Positions 1 through 16,513 of a stretch of DNA of 64,000 nucleotides are shown in pieces. The stretch's first letter is position 1. Each line of letters opens with the position of its first letter. Below the pieces are notes generated by a model. It was not told the DNA's origin and did not search any database. It was given only the letters and a program-made list of their open reading frames with translations. Origin of the DNA: Isoetes taiwanensis (Eukaryota > Streptophyta > Lycopodiopsida > Isoetales > Isoetaceae); assembly GCA_021234155.1 (NCBI GenBank), contig JAJEKV010000026.1, positions 1,612,001 through 1,676,000 of the forward strand, read 5' to 3'. The translations under genes and the position numbers were made by a program.

Positions 1-714
1 AACAATTGTTTCCTTTCAATGCACAATGGTATCTGGAAACAGGTTAAAGGTATCCCTATGGGGTTTGCATCAAGCCCGGCTTGGTGTAACTTATACCTTG
101 CTTGGTTTGAACTGAAGTTTATCTTGAGACTAATTACTGAAGGTAAATTGAAGGAGGCTGTTGCTTTCAATCATACTTTCCGGTATATTGATGATCTACT
201 TAGCATCAACAACCCATTCATTAGAAAATGTATGGGAATTATTGAAAGTGAGAGTGGAGATGGAATTTATAACCTTAAGCATTTGGCAATCAAAGATGAG
301 ACTGATTATTGTGGCTGGAATTCTGCATTGGGAAGAAAAGCTGATTTTTTAAATATGAGCATTGAAATCCTTTCACATCATAGTGGAATTTATGCTACCT
401 ACAGGTTTGATAAGAGGGATAAATTGCCATTTCAAGTTTCTAGGTTCATTTGTGCCAGCAGCTGTCGTCCATACCTTTTGGCATGTAATGTCATCATTTC
501 TCAAGTGCAACCATATCTATATGTGCATAGTAATCCTGTATGGGCTGCTAGGGACATTTCAGAACTTATAAAAGTGTTTGTTGCAAGAGGCTTCCGAAAG
601 GTGGATCTTTGGCATAAAGTTTTCAAGGTAATAAAGGAGGAGAGTTTTCCTGGGCTCAGATATGACATCAACATGCTTATTAACGAACTATACAAATTCA
701 GGTATGCTACTTGA
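1..714 (+). CDS. Reverse transcriptase, 3' part (Penelope-like or related)
   Basis: The frame is already open at base 1 and ends at TGA 712-714, so this is the C-terminal part (about 237 residues) of a longer protein cut by the window edge. Counting from the first Met at 19, I see GIPMG at residues 11-15 (palm motif B region), FRYIDDLLS at 54-62 with the catalytic YIDD of motif C, FLNMSI at 110-115 (motif D/E type), then KRDKLPF and a thumb-like C-terminus. GIPMG with [12 protein letters not shown] is the pattern I associate with Penelope-like retroelements and their relatives; it differs from plant copia (YVDD), gypsy and LINE signatures. No GIY-YIG endonuclease follows within the window; a hairpin segment and TA tract follow instead. 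The visible frame has no break, so this may be a young insertion. Catalytic type is fairly sure; the family assignment is inference. Confidence 0.72.
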   Translation, partial: NNCFLSMHNGIWKQVKGIPMGFASSPAWCNLYLAWFELKFILRLITEGKLKEAVAFNHTFRYIDDLLSINNPFIRKCMGIIESESGDGIYNLKHLAIKDETDYCGWNSALGRKADFLNMSIEILSHHSGIYATYRFDKRDKLPFQVSRFICASSCRPYLLACNVIISQVQPYLYVHSNPVWAARDISELIKVFVARGFRKVDLWHKVFKVIKEESFPGLRYDINMLINELYKFRYAT

Positions 715-744
715 TGCTTGGAATCATCAATTTTTTGTTTCACA

Positions 745-1036
<292 letters not shown>

Positions 1037-1059
1037 CTTATATATATACAATTATATTG

Positions 1060-1262
1060 AGTGTCACAAATGATGTAGAGTCTCAAATGGTGTAGAGATT
1101 TATGCCACAAATTTTTGGTAGAGATTGATCTCGGCCGTCCATCTCTGTGATGGACGGCCCAGACGGTGCCACCTCGTAACTCCCCAAGCATCCCTATTGT
1201 TGGTGTACCAAAATGTTGGTAGAGATTGATCTCGGCCGTCCATCTCTGGGATGAACGGCCCA
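1060..1262. repeat. Duplicated inverted-repeat motif (CGGCCGTCCATC)
   Basis: The segment GGTAGAGATTGATCTCGG followed by CCGTCCATCTCTG occurs at 1117-1147 and again at 1218-1248, period 101 bp. In the first copy it forms a perfect 11-bp hairpin, GGCCGTCCATC at 1133-1143 with GATGGACGGCC at 1149-1159. The following GCCACCTC word is shared with the TIR element at 9.5-10.4 kb, so this looks like the decayed end of a related non-autonomous transposon. Confidence 0.5.
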
Positions 1263-3293
1263 CAACAAAAGCCCCAAATTTTCATCCTCTGTTCTCTCAC
1301 GCCGGTAGCCCGCACCATGCCCATTCATTTTCCTGGATGTTCTTGACGGACCTCGGCTCAGCTCTGCTCCCGACTTACTGCTTTTATTTGATAGCCCGCT
1401 TAGTTCTGTGAAGTAACTCTTCTTGATAGTGACTCCGGATCATGCATATTTGGGCTTTAATATATTTGCAGGGGATTTTTTTTTTTTGGATTTCTTAGCG
1501 TCTATGTTATGGCAGCAATCTTGAGCGCCTGGAAAACATGGACGCTTGCATCGGATGCTCTGAGGAGGAGCTTCTTGAGTTTTGGCGACGTGGCTATGGT
1601 TCCATCCTATTTTTTTCATATCCGTTTTTACTTTTTGTGTGGGTCGCGAGATTTATGGTATATAGGGCAACCAAAGTGAGAATACCTTGGATTTTGAGTT
1701 GCCGAATTGATCGATCCGTGAGATCCATTACTCCCGGATTTTCTTTTTCCACCGCTCACCGATTTCTCATTTCTCTTGCCGCCTATGGTTTCTTCCAAGC
1801 CCCGCTTTCTCAAAAAATGGCATTATCAACTCTCTCGCTTTCTATTTTAATATCCGATATCTACCGCCCGTAAAAACTGGAATGGATTTTCCTTTCGATC
1901 CTTTAGTCTCGATACATTTATCCGAGGTTTATTATTAATGATCGAAAAACATTGTTGCATTGTTGCTCAAACATTGTTATTTGGGCTGGTCTTCCATTTT
2001 GCAATGAATCGGAGACCTCTGCGGGCTGTTATATGGTGTAAGAATGCTTAAAAAGTAAGCCGAATAAAGTGGAAACATGGAGCGATCGCGTTTATACCAT
2101 TGTACTCAGTAAAGGAATGACCATAAGGAAATTTTTTCTTTTCTTTGGGTTTCATTCTCTCGTTATTTATTTGGTTTTTCCCAAAGTCGCTTTGCTTTGG
2201 TTTGTCGGCCGCTCAGTCCCACGATAAACAAAGAGGTCGATGTGATTTTCTTACATTCAAAGTCGTGGTTTCTCCCCTGCTTTTTACCGACATTGTGCGA
2301 TTGAGAAGTAAGGCATGTTGGCATTGCATCTAATGGTGCCAATATGTCATAAGCAAGCGTGGTTTTGGGCAAATTGTGGCATTCTTGTTGCATTATCCCA
2401 TTCGTTTTTTCGGGTAAGTTGCATCCGATGCCCGCATTGTCTAAAAGTGTCCACGTTTTTCGGCTTCACCTCTTTCGTTGTTTAACTAAATACTGGCTGT
2501 TTTATTTTACCGGTGGCTAAGGAGGAATTAGGTGTTGATCTACCTCCTTCTAAATATCTTTGTAGGAATGCTTTTTCTTCCTACATCAAAAAGTAGGCGA
2601 TGGAGAGCAAGAATGTATTTACTCGTAAATGTGCAAATCTGAGTGCTTTGGTCTCTTGTTTCTTGCACAATTATATCACTTTGCTATTGTCTCCTGCGCA
2701 GTTGCGTATCTTTTAGGACATACCGCTCTAGGATAAAGACCGACAACTCGATTTAAGAAATTCTCATTTAGGGACGTAACCTCGCCATTGAGCGGGTTTT
2801 ATAACTGCCACTCTAGGTCCACTTCTGGTTTGGAAGAACAAACAGGTAACACTTTTTTCCTTTTTGTTATAGGATATGATTGAGTTGGCATGATTAGCTT
2901 GGTTGGAACCGAAAGTATATTGTCTTGGTATGTATGTTGCGGATTCGACCGTCTTCACGCAGAGATGTTAAGCAAAAGATAATGGGCTGCACCGACGGCG
3001 GTTTCATCATTGCTTAACATTGGGATGAGAGCTTATACTTAGTGTTGTCACGAGCCTCGGACCACTTACAAGATTGGTTGGACGAGGCCGATAAGCATGT
3101 GTGTCCGAGGGGATGTCACAAGCTCTTCCATATGTATACTTCCATTTCAAATTGCCCCGATAGTATTTCCATAGGCCTTTATATCTTCATGAGCCTCATG
3201 TGCCGGTTTCTCTAGCTAAAGGAGTTGTAGTTGTGCATAAAGCAATGCTTCTTATAAACAATGCTTATCCCGGTTTGTGTGTTTCAATTGCAG
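1263..3293. other. Unassigned stretch upstream of the GOGAT fragment
   Basis: I recognise no gene. A short frame at 1509-1679 (+) starts with an in-context ATG (MAAILSAWKTWTLASDALRR) and could be a 5' exon or a captured fragment, but it has no partner I can name. The remainder shows short frames only. Because the GOGAT exons that follow keep their introns, parts of this stretch may be upstream GOGAT intron or further captured DNA; I could not match it to GOGAT residues before the [15 protein letters not shown] segment. Confidence 0.3.
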
Positions 3294-3775
3294 GCGTATG
3301 TTCCTCGAAAAGACCTCGATGGTAGCCATTAGAGCTGCTCTCAATCTTCAACATGGTGGTGCGAAGGACTTTTATATATGCTCCCTTTCGTCAAGGTGAG
3401 AATAATATCGGTCATTTCACACTAGATTTGATGCTTGTTGGGGAATTTTCTTATATTACTAACTAGCATTGCAGGACTATTGTGTACAAGGGACAACCGA
3501 AGCCAAATCAACTGAGGAATTACTACTTTGCAGATTTAAATCATGAGTCGTTTCTTTAGCTACATGGCCATGGTTAGTTTGTTCTTGATAGCATGGTTTT
3601 TCTCTTTCATATTGTTATTAATGCGAAAATACCGGCATTTTTATTCCTAGGTGCACTCCCCGCTTTTTCTACAAACACGCTTCCTAGCCGGGATAGAGCT
3701 CAACCAATGAGGGTTCTTGGGCACAATGGTGAAATTAATGCCCTTGCGGGAAATGTGAATTGGTGAGGGGCATTG
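3294..3775 (+). pseudogene. NADH-dependent glutamate synthase fragment (GOGAT amidotransferase region)
   Basis: Three consecutive exons of plant NADH-GOGAT are visible with AG/GT borders. Exon 1 (3294-3395) encodes [15 protein letters not shown] and DFYICSLSS. Exon 2 (3475-3572) encodes [21 protein letters not shown]. Exon 3 (from 3651) encodes [16 protein letters not shown] and then GNVNW. GOGAT makes glutamate from glutamine and 2-oxoglutarate in plastids; this part belongs to the N-terminal glutaminase domain. The wording ([21 protein letters not shown]) fits the NADH form better than the ferredoxin form. The copy is broken: extra bases in homopolymers near 3552 and at 3654-3670 shift the frame, and a TGA follows GNVNW. 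The first exons and over 80 percent of the roughly 2,200-residue protein are missing. Retained introns mean a genomic copy, not a retrocopy. Confidence 0.85.
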
Positions 3776-4380
3776 TCAGAATTGCTTCTACACACAAAGA
3801 CACATACTTGACTGACTTTCATTTAATGGGACAACATCTAGGGAATTGTTGTTTTTTGATGATGGCGATCGAATAATTCTTTGCATTATTTTGATAATTG
3901 CATTTCGCAAAATCTGATTTTTTTATCACGGATCGTGTTTGTCTTTCTCCGATAAGTATTATGGCAACCGGTACATGGCGTAATGATGAGACCGACTGGA
4001 ATGTTTGGGATGCAATGCAAATGGATGATTGAAAATACGATTGAAATGATAAGCATGTTGAGATAATTTCTAAGATAGAACGGACACGAGGGATTTTGAT
4101 ACACTTGCTTCACTAAAGAAATGGGGCTTTATTGGTATCTTTCTTTCCTCGACCATTTCTTTTCGGTTGCCATGCTTCCGCTTTTAATACATCATGGTAG
4201 AATATTATATTGTTCTTTGCTGAGGTTGTACGGTGTTATGGAACTTATGCAGATTAAAGGATGGATAGGAATCTAAACCCATCTTGATCAGAACAAAGTT
4301 ATGCCAAGATTGACAAGGGACTTTTTGTGGTTTGGCGTGCATTCTTGGCATGACTCAGAGTGTGAATTGGCCCTTGAGAA
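3776..4380. other. Junction between GOGAT and starch synthase III fragments
   Basis: No further GOGAT exon is readable after about 3775, and starch synthase III sequence becomes recognisable from the EMEARKHEI segment near 4395. The stretch has no convincing frame. It must contain the breakpoint that joined the two unrelated genes, or mask it as intron sequence. Confidence 0.4.
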
Positions 4381-6830
4381 GGAGAAAAGTTGAGATGGAG
4401 GCAAGGAAGCATGAAATTATAAGGTCGGGCTGATATATCACAAAATTGCAAAGGAAAAGGTGTTCTTTTACCCGGAGGTTTCAATGCAAGAAAATGAGAT
4501 CGAGATATTTTTGAACCGAGATTGTCGGCATTGGCCAATAGGGATAATGTTCAAATCATGGGGGCATTTAATAATTGGAAATGGGAATCTTTTGTTGTCA
4601 AGTTGCAAAATGCAATATTCAAGGGGATTGGTGGTCATGTAAACTTAGTATTCCAAAAGAAGCATTTAAGCTAGATTTTGTATTCTTTGATCGGAGAATG
4701 TTTATGAAAACAATTCAATGAAGGACTTCTCTGCTTTAGTGGATGGTGGTGTGACAGAGGAAGACAGAGAGAGATCGATATCAGCGAAAAATGCAAGATC
4801 GCGGAAGAGAAGGCAACCGAAAGCGGTTGACAGAGCTGAAGCAAAAAGATTGGCAAATGAACAAAGAGAGAGAACACAGCAAAGATTTCAAAAAAGCGGT
4901 TTTACTCATGCCGATGGTTTGTGAAGGATTGAACCATTAAGTTTCCTTTGCTTCGACACCATTAAGCTATTCTATAACCGAGTTTCCGTCCCACTTTCTT
5001 CAAGTTCGAAGTGTGGATCCATGGTGGTTATAACAATTGGCGTGAAATGGTATCTAGTAAAGAAGCTCTCACCTACCGTGTCGAGAGGGCTTTATGTAAT
5101 GAAAAGATAATAAAAATGTAATGCTTTATGTCAAATGGGGCCAATTCTCGCGACCGATAGGTTCGAGATACTCTCTTGCCTCACATCTAGAACATTGTTT
5201 CACGGATCCCGAAGGGAAGACACCGCAGAATGCTTTTATACTTGATTGGGTCTTTGCTGATGGACCGCCGAAAAGAGCAAATGTCTATGATAATAACGCT
5301 TTTATCGATTTCCATGCCTTGGTACCTATGTCGATTCGGAGGCTAACATCAATGGCGGAGTTGAAGATAAGCTTTTAAAAGCTTACAAGAAGAGAGGAGA
5401 AAGAGAGATGAAGCAATTCTCGAGAGAAAAGTAAGTTGTTTCTACCATGTAGCCTAAATTCAGGTTTGTAGAATCTTGCTAATGCTAGAGCAATTGGTTT
5501 TTGTGATATAATCATATAAACCAAATGATGTAACCCTTTTGCCCTAAGATCGAAATGAGCTCGAAAAAAGAATGACATTATTTAACATAAATGAGAGTGT
5601 CTACATTCAATCATAAATTTAGTGGAAAAATAAAGTATATTAAGAGAGACATTCCCGCTTATAAAGTAAATCAAGTAAATAAATTACATAAATCGGGGCT
5701 AATGACTTACTTGGCTAACAAACTTTAGAGATAAGGGTGGAGTGCCGCTTGATATCCGGATCAACTTAATATATAGGTTGATGAGACCGCATGAAGAAGC
5801 AAGCAACTTCTATAATAATGTGTCCATCCGAGATCCATCGTAACATATCAAGCACCGTGAGTGTCGATTATGATGTCCATTCTCAACCAAAATATGTAAA
5901 ACATCATATTTATAACTATGTTCTACCTTTCTTTTCCTAATGTATTATGGCTCGTTATCTTTTGCACCTTAGGATTGATACTAGAATAGGGATTTGCAGA
6001 CTATGATCTTTTGTTCTTCATTTGGGCCAGCCATCTTCATTGATGCTCTCTCCTTTTCTCCATCCCGTGCAATCCTTTTTACCATCCCGGAAGGCTTTTA
6101 CTTGAAGATCAGCCCTAAGGATAACAATGGCAGTCAATCATATCCTCGTGTTGATACCCGCTTGATGGGGTCACTTTCCATGCCTCGTAACTTGTTATTA
6201 GTGGCCATAGAGACCTTATATGGATGAAGCCTTTCCCCGCTTGCGAACAAAAATGGTGATTGTCTTTCCTCCCGACTTTTAACTAATCTCCGGCTTTTAA
6301 CATTATTTACTAGGGCTGAATTGAAGCTTCGTGCAAAAGCTATTTTGAAGGAGAAAACATAGAAGAGGTTTTTATGATCCATACGCCTCATATATTTTAC
6401 AATGATCCTGCTGATATTAAAGGTGCTCGATGTGTCTGCTTATTCTACAATTCTTCAAATACAGTCTTGAATGGGAGGCAAGAAGTTTGGCTTAGATGTT
6501 CATTCAACCGATGGGACGACCGGCGTGGTTGTTTGGCACCATTGAAAAATGGAACCTGTTAAAAATAGCTCACATATGAAAGCAACAGTCGTGAAGATTG
6601 TCTTTGTTTGTCATAATGTAACATATTGCTTACAAGCACTTTTTATGCCGTGAAAGTGCCAAAAGATGCATATATGATGGATTTTGTTTTTCCGAAAGAA
6701 AGGACTAACATGGTGGACCAGATGACAACGGGTGGCTTAGATTATCACATTCCTGTGATTGGAGGCATGGTGAAAGAACCACCCATGTTTGTCTCGTACA
6801 TTCAAATTAGCATTGTCTTACCTAGACAAT
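4381..6830 (+). pseudogene. Starch synthase III fragment (CBM53 starch-binding region)
   Basis: Four exon blocks match the N-terminal half of plant soluble starch synthase III, a plastid enzyme that elongates amylopectin chains. Block A (about 4395-4917) reads EIEIFLNRD, IMGAFNNWKWESF, DWWSCKL and a charged DRAEAKRLANEQRERTQQRF linker. Block B (5005-5430, donor GTAAGT) reads VWIHGGYNNW and LDWVFADGPP...VYDNN. Block C (about 6314-6590) reads YNSSNTVLNGRQEVWLR and FNRW. Block D (about 6630-6800) reads VPKDAYMMDFVF, GLDYHIPVIGG and KEPPM. These are three CBM53 modules and the lead-in to the GT5 catalytic domain, which is absent: similarity stops just after KEPPM. Frames are broken mostly by one-base changes in homopolymers (near 4520, 4621, 4695, 6544). 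It lies downstream of and in the same direction as the GOGAT piece. Confidence 0.88.
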
Positions 6831-7696
6831 TTGCCAAATGTCACGCGAGATTTTTTTGCCTTGCGGGAACCTTTTTGCTCGTGCTTCTGCTCTGTAATAC
6901 TCCGTAATGGCTGTGGCATACTGGAGATCCGCCCTCTTTCTGGTAAGAACTCCATTTCCTTTTTTTTTGTTTGTTTGTTGGAATTCTCACCCATCTTTCA
7001 ACTTGAATCCAAATAGCAGGGGCCGATCTGCTCCTCTATCACGCCATTACTTATGGTAGCCCACAGATTGGTAGATGCGGCTTTAAAGACGGGTTTCCCG
7101 CTTCCTAGTATAACACCAGAGAGCAAGGGAGAATCTTTGACACATATCAACAAAAAAGAACACAAGGACTAAGTTTTGATATCATTTCCTTCCTTTCGTA
7201 TGCTTCTCTTGACATGTTCTATAAAGTGTTTAAACGTGTTTTTGTGATTTAGTAAGACCTGGAGGAATCAAGTCAGCACTGCACTCTATGGTTGAACAGT
7301 GTGACTACCAACTTTTAAGAAAATTTAATTAAACATCAAGAAATTGTCTGTCACCCAAAATATATGTGAACTTCCCAAAATTTGCACGATAGAAACGATT
7401 ATGAATTAAGTCATTTTGAACTTTATAGGCTTGCATCACACATTGCTTGGAAAAATAATTACTAAAGGATTGCCATACATTCTAGCAAGTCACTTTGTAA
7501 TTTAGATGACACTTTCTCCTCTTAGACCTTTGCACCATTGACCTGTTTATAACCCTTAGAATTCACAAAAGAATTTTTGATTCACATGGCTTACTTTGTT
7601 AAAAAACATGACTTATTTTGTTAAAAAAATTACCCGACATCTACACTAGATGAGAATTGCCATATTGCATTTTCGATTTTTTTAGAAGTGGCATCC
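6831..7696. other. Gene-free stretch
   Basis: After the SSIII similarity ends there is no readable GT5 domain and no other gene. The end of the captured block cannot be placed precisely; the base composition becomes AT-rich from about 7290. Confidence 0.4.
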
Positions 7697-7794
7697 CAAA
7701 AGTAACATCTATGCATACACCTAAGATTTACACCTATGCCGAATTCAAAAGTAACATCTATGCATACACCTAAGATTTACACCCATGCCGAATT
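7697..7794. repeat. Tandem duplication, 2 x 49 bp
   Basis: Copies 7697-7745 and 7746-7794 (CAAAAGTAACATCTATGCAT and on) differ at only one or two positions, so the duplication is recent. Confidence 0.9.
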
Positions 7795-8139
7795 TGCTCC
7801 CTATGAGTTCAATTGAATAAGATTAAAAAAGTCCTATCGAACTCACTAAGGAAATTTGATGTAATCTCGAGAAAGTGGAACCCATATATATGTGACTTAA
7901 CTTGCAGCCTATTTGTATTGTGAATGCTAACTCATTCCGTGATTGTGGTATTTCCAACCATATGGATTGGAAGTGCAACTTCTTCATTTGGAAGATAAAA
8001 GTTCTTGAAACGTCTGAGACCTCTTTATAATGCCCCCATTGCATAGCTATTTGCAACTCTTTTTAACAAAATGTTATATAAATGATGAAACATTGCCATT
8101 TCCTTCCATGAAAATTAATTCAATAGGTCATGAAAGTCA

Positions 8140-9423
8140 CGTGGAATCTATAGAATCTAGCGTTGATTTTTAAATAACCTACAGGAAATATGTCTAACAT
8201 GAGACTTGCTAGGGGATCTTAAGGAATCTAGATAACTCTTTCACATTGGGTGCTTTTGGTGAATCTAGGTGTTCTTTTAGAAAATGTTTATAGAATCTAC
8301 AGGAATGCTCGCAGTATATTGACGAATCTTATAACCTCAGAGAATCTTATAGAATCTTTCCATAATATTGGCTAGTTTTAAGGGAATGTTGACATGTACT
8401 CATCTCAAATGGTGAGCTTTTTGACCCAGACAATCTTCTAAGTGATTGAGGAATAGGATATTTAGTGTTTCAACAAGACAATGGATTTAGCTTAAACCTT
8501 CGTGGGTTTAGCCTAGATGCCTTTTGCCATTTGTATGACAAGACAATTGAGATAATTGAGAATGTGATGTATTTGTTCTGCATTCAATGGAAACTAAGGC
8601 AGAACTATCAGAGTTATTGGCTTTATAGAACCAATTTAATGGTTTCCAAATGAGGCGAAGTCTCGTTAATTTGGCAAATGGTGCCCTTCTTGGAACATAT
8701 TTGTTAACTTCCAAACATAAGTTTTTTAAGCCCTCTAGAAATGTCTCAAATGGCCATGTGGAGTCTAAGAGAATTACCAACGCCAGCAATTTTGAAGTTT
8801 CCAAATGGAGGGCCATTATGGACTAGGAAGCATGCTTCTAGCATGACACTTCCCACGACATTGGATTGTTCTTATCTTGTGGATGGATAAGTTCTAATGA
8901 ACAATGGTGAGGTTCTAACTACTAGACAATCTTCTAACTAGTTGAGAGATGTCATAATTAGCATTTTAACAAGAGAATTTTCAACTCCTATTCCAAGATG
9001 ATCACTGAATAGCTATCAAGCAAGGGCTTCATCTTCGTTTGAGAAGGTAAAATCTCAAATAAGATGTGCATTAAAGACATTACTAAATTCACCCTCGAAT
9101 GAGCGGATTATGATGCTATCGAACATTTAATTTGATTTGACAATTACAATTTTAGGATTTACCTATGATTATTTATTGTAGACTGTTAACTAGTAGACAA
9201 CTATATGTTCAGAGAAAGACTGTGAAATTATATGAAACTTTATGGCAATATTGGTTGATGCAACTTCCACTGTGATATTGACTTCTTCTAACACACTCAA
9301 CTTTAGATACTGATCTGTTTAAGCTTGGACAACCAAAACTATAGAATTAATTAATGGGAGTATTCTTTAGATTACACATGGAATGTACCTTTTGTTCATA
9401 AACCCATTGATAGTACAAAAACT

Positions 9424-9424
<1 letters not shown>
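8140..9424 (+). mobile_element. Decayed member of the GAATCT / (TA)n element family
   Basis: Clusters of GAATCT-type words occur at 8147-8370. The right end (AGTACAAAAACTTG followed by TA repeats at 9425) matches the right ends of the copies at 13.3-15.3 and 58.4-60.3 kb (AGTAGAACCACTTG then TA). The part 9110-9210 matches 25280-25400 in reverse complement, so this copy and the inverted copy at 24.2-25.4 kb share more than the GAATCT words. The left boundary is uncertain. Two short frames at 8465-8653 (+) and 8508-8816 (-) lie inside it and are not supported as genes. Confidence 0.5.

Positions 9425-9464
<40 letters not shown>
9425..9464. repeat. (TA)n microsatellite
   Basis: A 40-bp TA run joins the end of the GAATCT element to the left end of the TIR element, with the CATTAA interruption also seen near 1008. 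Confidence 0.95.
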
Positions 9465-9466
<2 letters not shown>

Positions 9467-9480
9467 TTAAATATATATAT

Positions 9481-10396
9481 TCTTATTCCATGGGGGGCAT
9501 GTACGTAACATGGGGTCATAGGTATATAGAGATTCATCCCATCCGTTCATCTAAAAAATAAAGGGCTATAATGTTGCCACCTCATGGGGGGAAGTGGGGG
9601 CATGCATGGGCATGCACCCCATGCCTGAACCGTTGGATAGGGGAAGCTTAAATCTTAGCCGTTGATCATAGGGTTAAGGAAGGTGCCTAGAAGGGGCGTG
9701 AGATTTATGGGGGATATAACTAGACCGTGGAAATTTCTACTTTGATGGGACTAATGTGATTTTTTGACATTTAGATTGAAATGATATAAATGTTAATAAA
9801 TTAATTTTGATGTTTATGGTGAGATGTCGTGAGATTTGGGCGACGTGGTCGCTTGTGTGGCCCATCACCTGGCAAGCAGCGTTTTTGACCTAATGGGAGA
9901 GGAAGTTGCTTGGATTTAGTGCACGACTGCGCAGCATTAGATATGCTGAAGAATTAAACTGCAGAAGCTTGGCTATAGCGGCAAGTAGGCATGCATATGT
10001 AATTCGTATTTGTGCTACGCCATCTAAAAATCTAGAATCGCGAAATTTCTACGCATGGCTAAAGGCTGCCTATGATAATAATTATGAGGACATTAAATGA
10101 TGACTGCGACCTCATCAAATGCATTAATTGCTCCAAAATAAATGGGGTGCCACCTCACCTCCATATTAATTATAATGCAATTTCCTTGCACCTTCCTTAA
10201 ATTTAAATCAACGGCCAAGATTTAACTTTCCCCATATCCGACGGTCCAGGCATGTGGTGCATGCCCCATTCATGACCCATGCATGCCCCCATGAAGATCC
10301 AATGACCATAAGTTCGCCACCTCATCTTCTTTCAAACAAACGGACGAGATGCATTTGAATATATAGATATCTATTCCATGGGGGCATCCAAAGTAA
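9481..10396. mobile_element. Non-autonomous TIR element bounded by TA tracts
   Basis: The two ends are imperfect inverted repeats of about 200 bp. The left one (about 9540-9700) reads CATCCGTTCATCT, GCCACCTCATGGG, GGGCATGCATGGGCATGCAC, CCGTTGGAT and AAATCTTAGCCGTTGAT. The reverse complement of 10140-10345 gives the same series. A TATTCCATGGGGG word also flanks both sides (near 9484 and 10372). The interior of about 450 bp has a 64-codon frame (9906-10100, +) without recognisable motifs. TA microsatellites lie on both sides (9425-9464 and 10413-10522). The same words occur in the head of the GAATCT elements at 13340-13720 and 58490-58870. Confidence 0.65.
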
Positions 10397-10410
10397 TTTT
10401 ATATATATTA

Positions 10411-12466
<2,056 letters not shown>

Positions 12467-12659
12467 TAATTTGATTACTTTTAGTGTCTTTTGTGCTTGA
12501 TTTCTTCGTTTGTCTTTCCTATACTTTCAAATGTTATCAATTGTAAATATTATCATTGTAATGGCTTTTAATTTGATTACTTTTAGTGTCTTTTTGTGCT
12601 TGATTTACTTCGCTTGTCTTTCCTATACTTTCAAATGTTATCAATTGTAAATATTATCA
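12467..12659. repeat. Tandem duplication, about 2 x 102 bp
   Basis: TAATTTGATTACTTTTAGTG begins copies at 12467 and 12569; both run to TGTAAATATTATCA. Differences include one-base length changes in T runs. A third, shorter piece of the motif precedes at about 12434. Confidence 0.85.
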
Positions 12660-13243
12660 CTCAGACCGGCAAAGATCTTGCAAACAAGGCAAACCTTCTG
12701 GCCTCTAGGTGTGAATCGGCCCAACAAGATTAGAGAGGCGCAATTGCAAACGAACTCCGAGCTTCAATGTTAAAGTCTTTTTTGTTTGTCGTCGATCTAA
12801 TCTAGTTATGGTTTAAATTTATTGCTCAGAGAAAAACGATTCAAATGTTTACTTCTGCTTTTGTGCATCTTATCTAGGGAGTGCCGGATGGGTTTCAACA
12901 TTTGTTGCATCAGAAGGCCAAGTCTCGCAAGTTCTCGCTTTTGGTCGCATGATCTACTCCAAAGACAACAACTAATTCTTTGATGTGTCTTCAAACAGAG
13001 CTCACTACTCGGATTTGTTGTCTCTCTGCCATGATTTGTAAGGCCCATGGGCCTGATTTGTAGGCCCCAAAATAGAGGCCTAGTTGATTGCCATAGCAGA
13101 GCCCATACTCCTGTTTCATCTTCAATACCTTTAAATCCATCATGCAATATGGGTTCTAAACTTCATTGTTAAGAAAAGGAAAGCATTATGAATTTAGAAA
13201 AATTAATGTCTACATGTTCTAGCATGCATTTGGGGAAGAGAAA
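12660..13243. other. Gene-free stretch with one unsupported frame
   Basis: A 113-codon minus-strand frame (12806-13147) has no recognisable domain and no splice context. The segment otherwise holds nothing I can name. Confidence 0.3.
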
Positions 13244-13285
13244 CGTTCGCGGCGGCCGTAAGGCCGCCGCGATAAGTTTCTTGTA
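13244..13285. repeat. GC-rich palindrome, copy 1
   Basis: CGCGGCGGCC (13248-13257), loop GTAA, GGCCGCCGCG (13262-13271): a perfect 10-bp stem of pure G/C in AT-rich DNA. It is followed by ATAAGTTTCTTGTATATA. Reverse-complement relatives with the same flanks lie at 55526-55570 and, less exact, 44306-44340. It directly abuts the left end of GAATCT element copy A. Confidence 0.75.
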
Positions 13286-16513
<3,228 letters not shown>

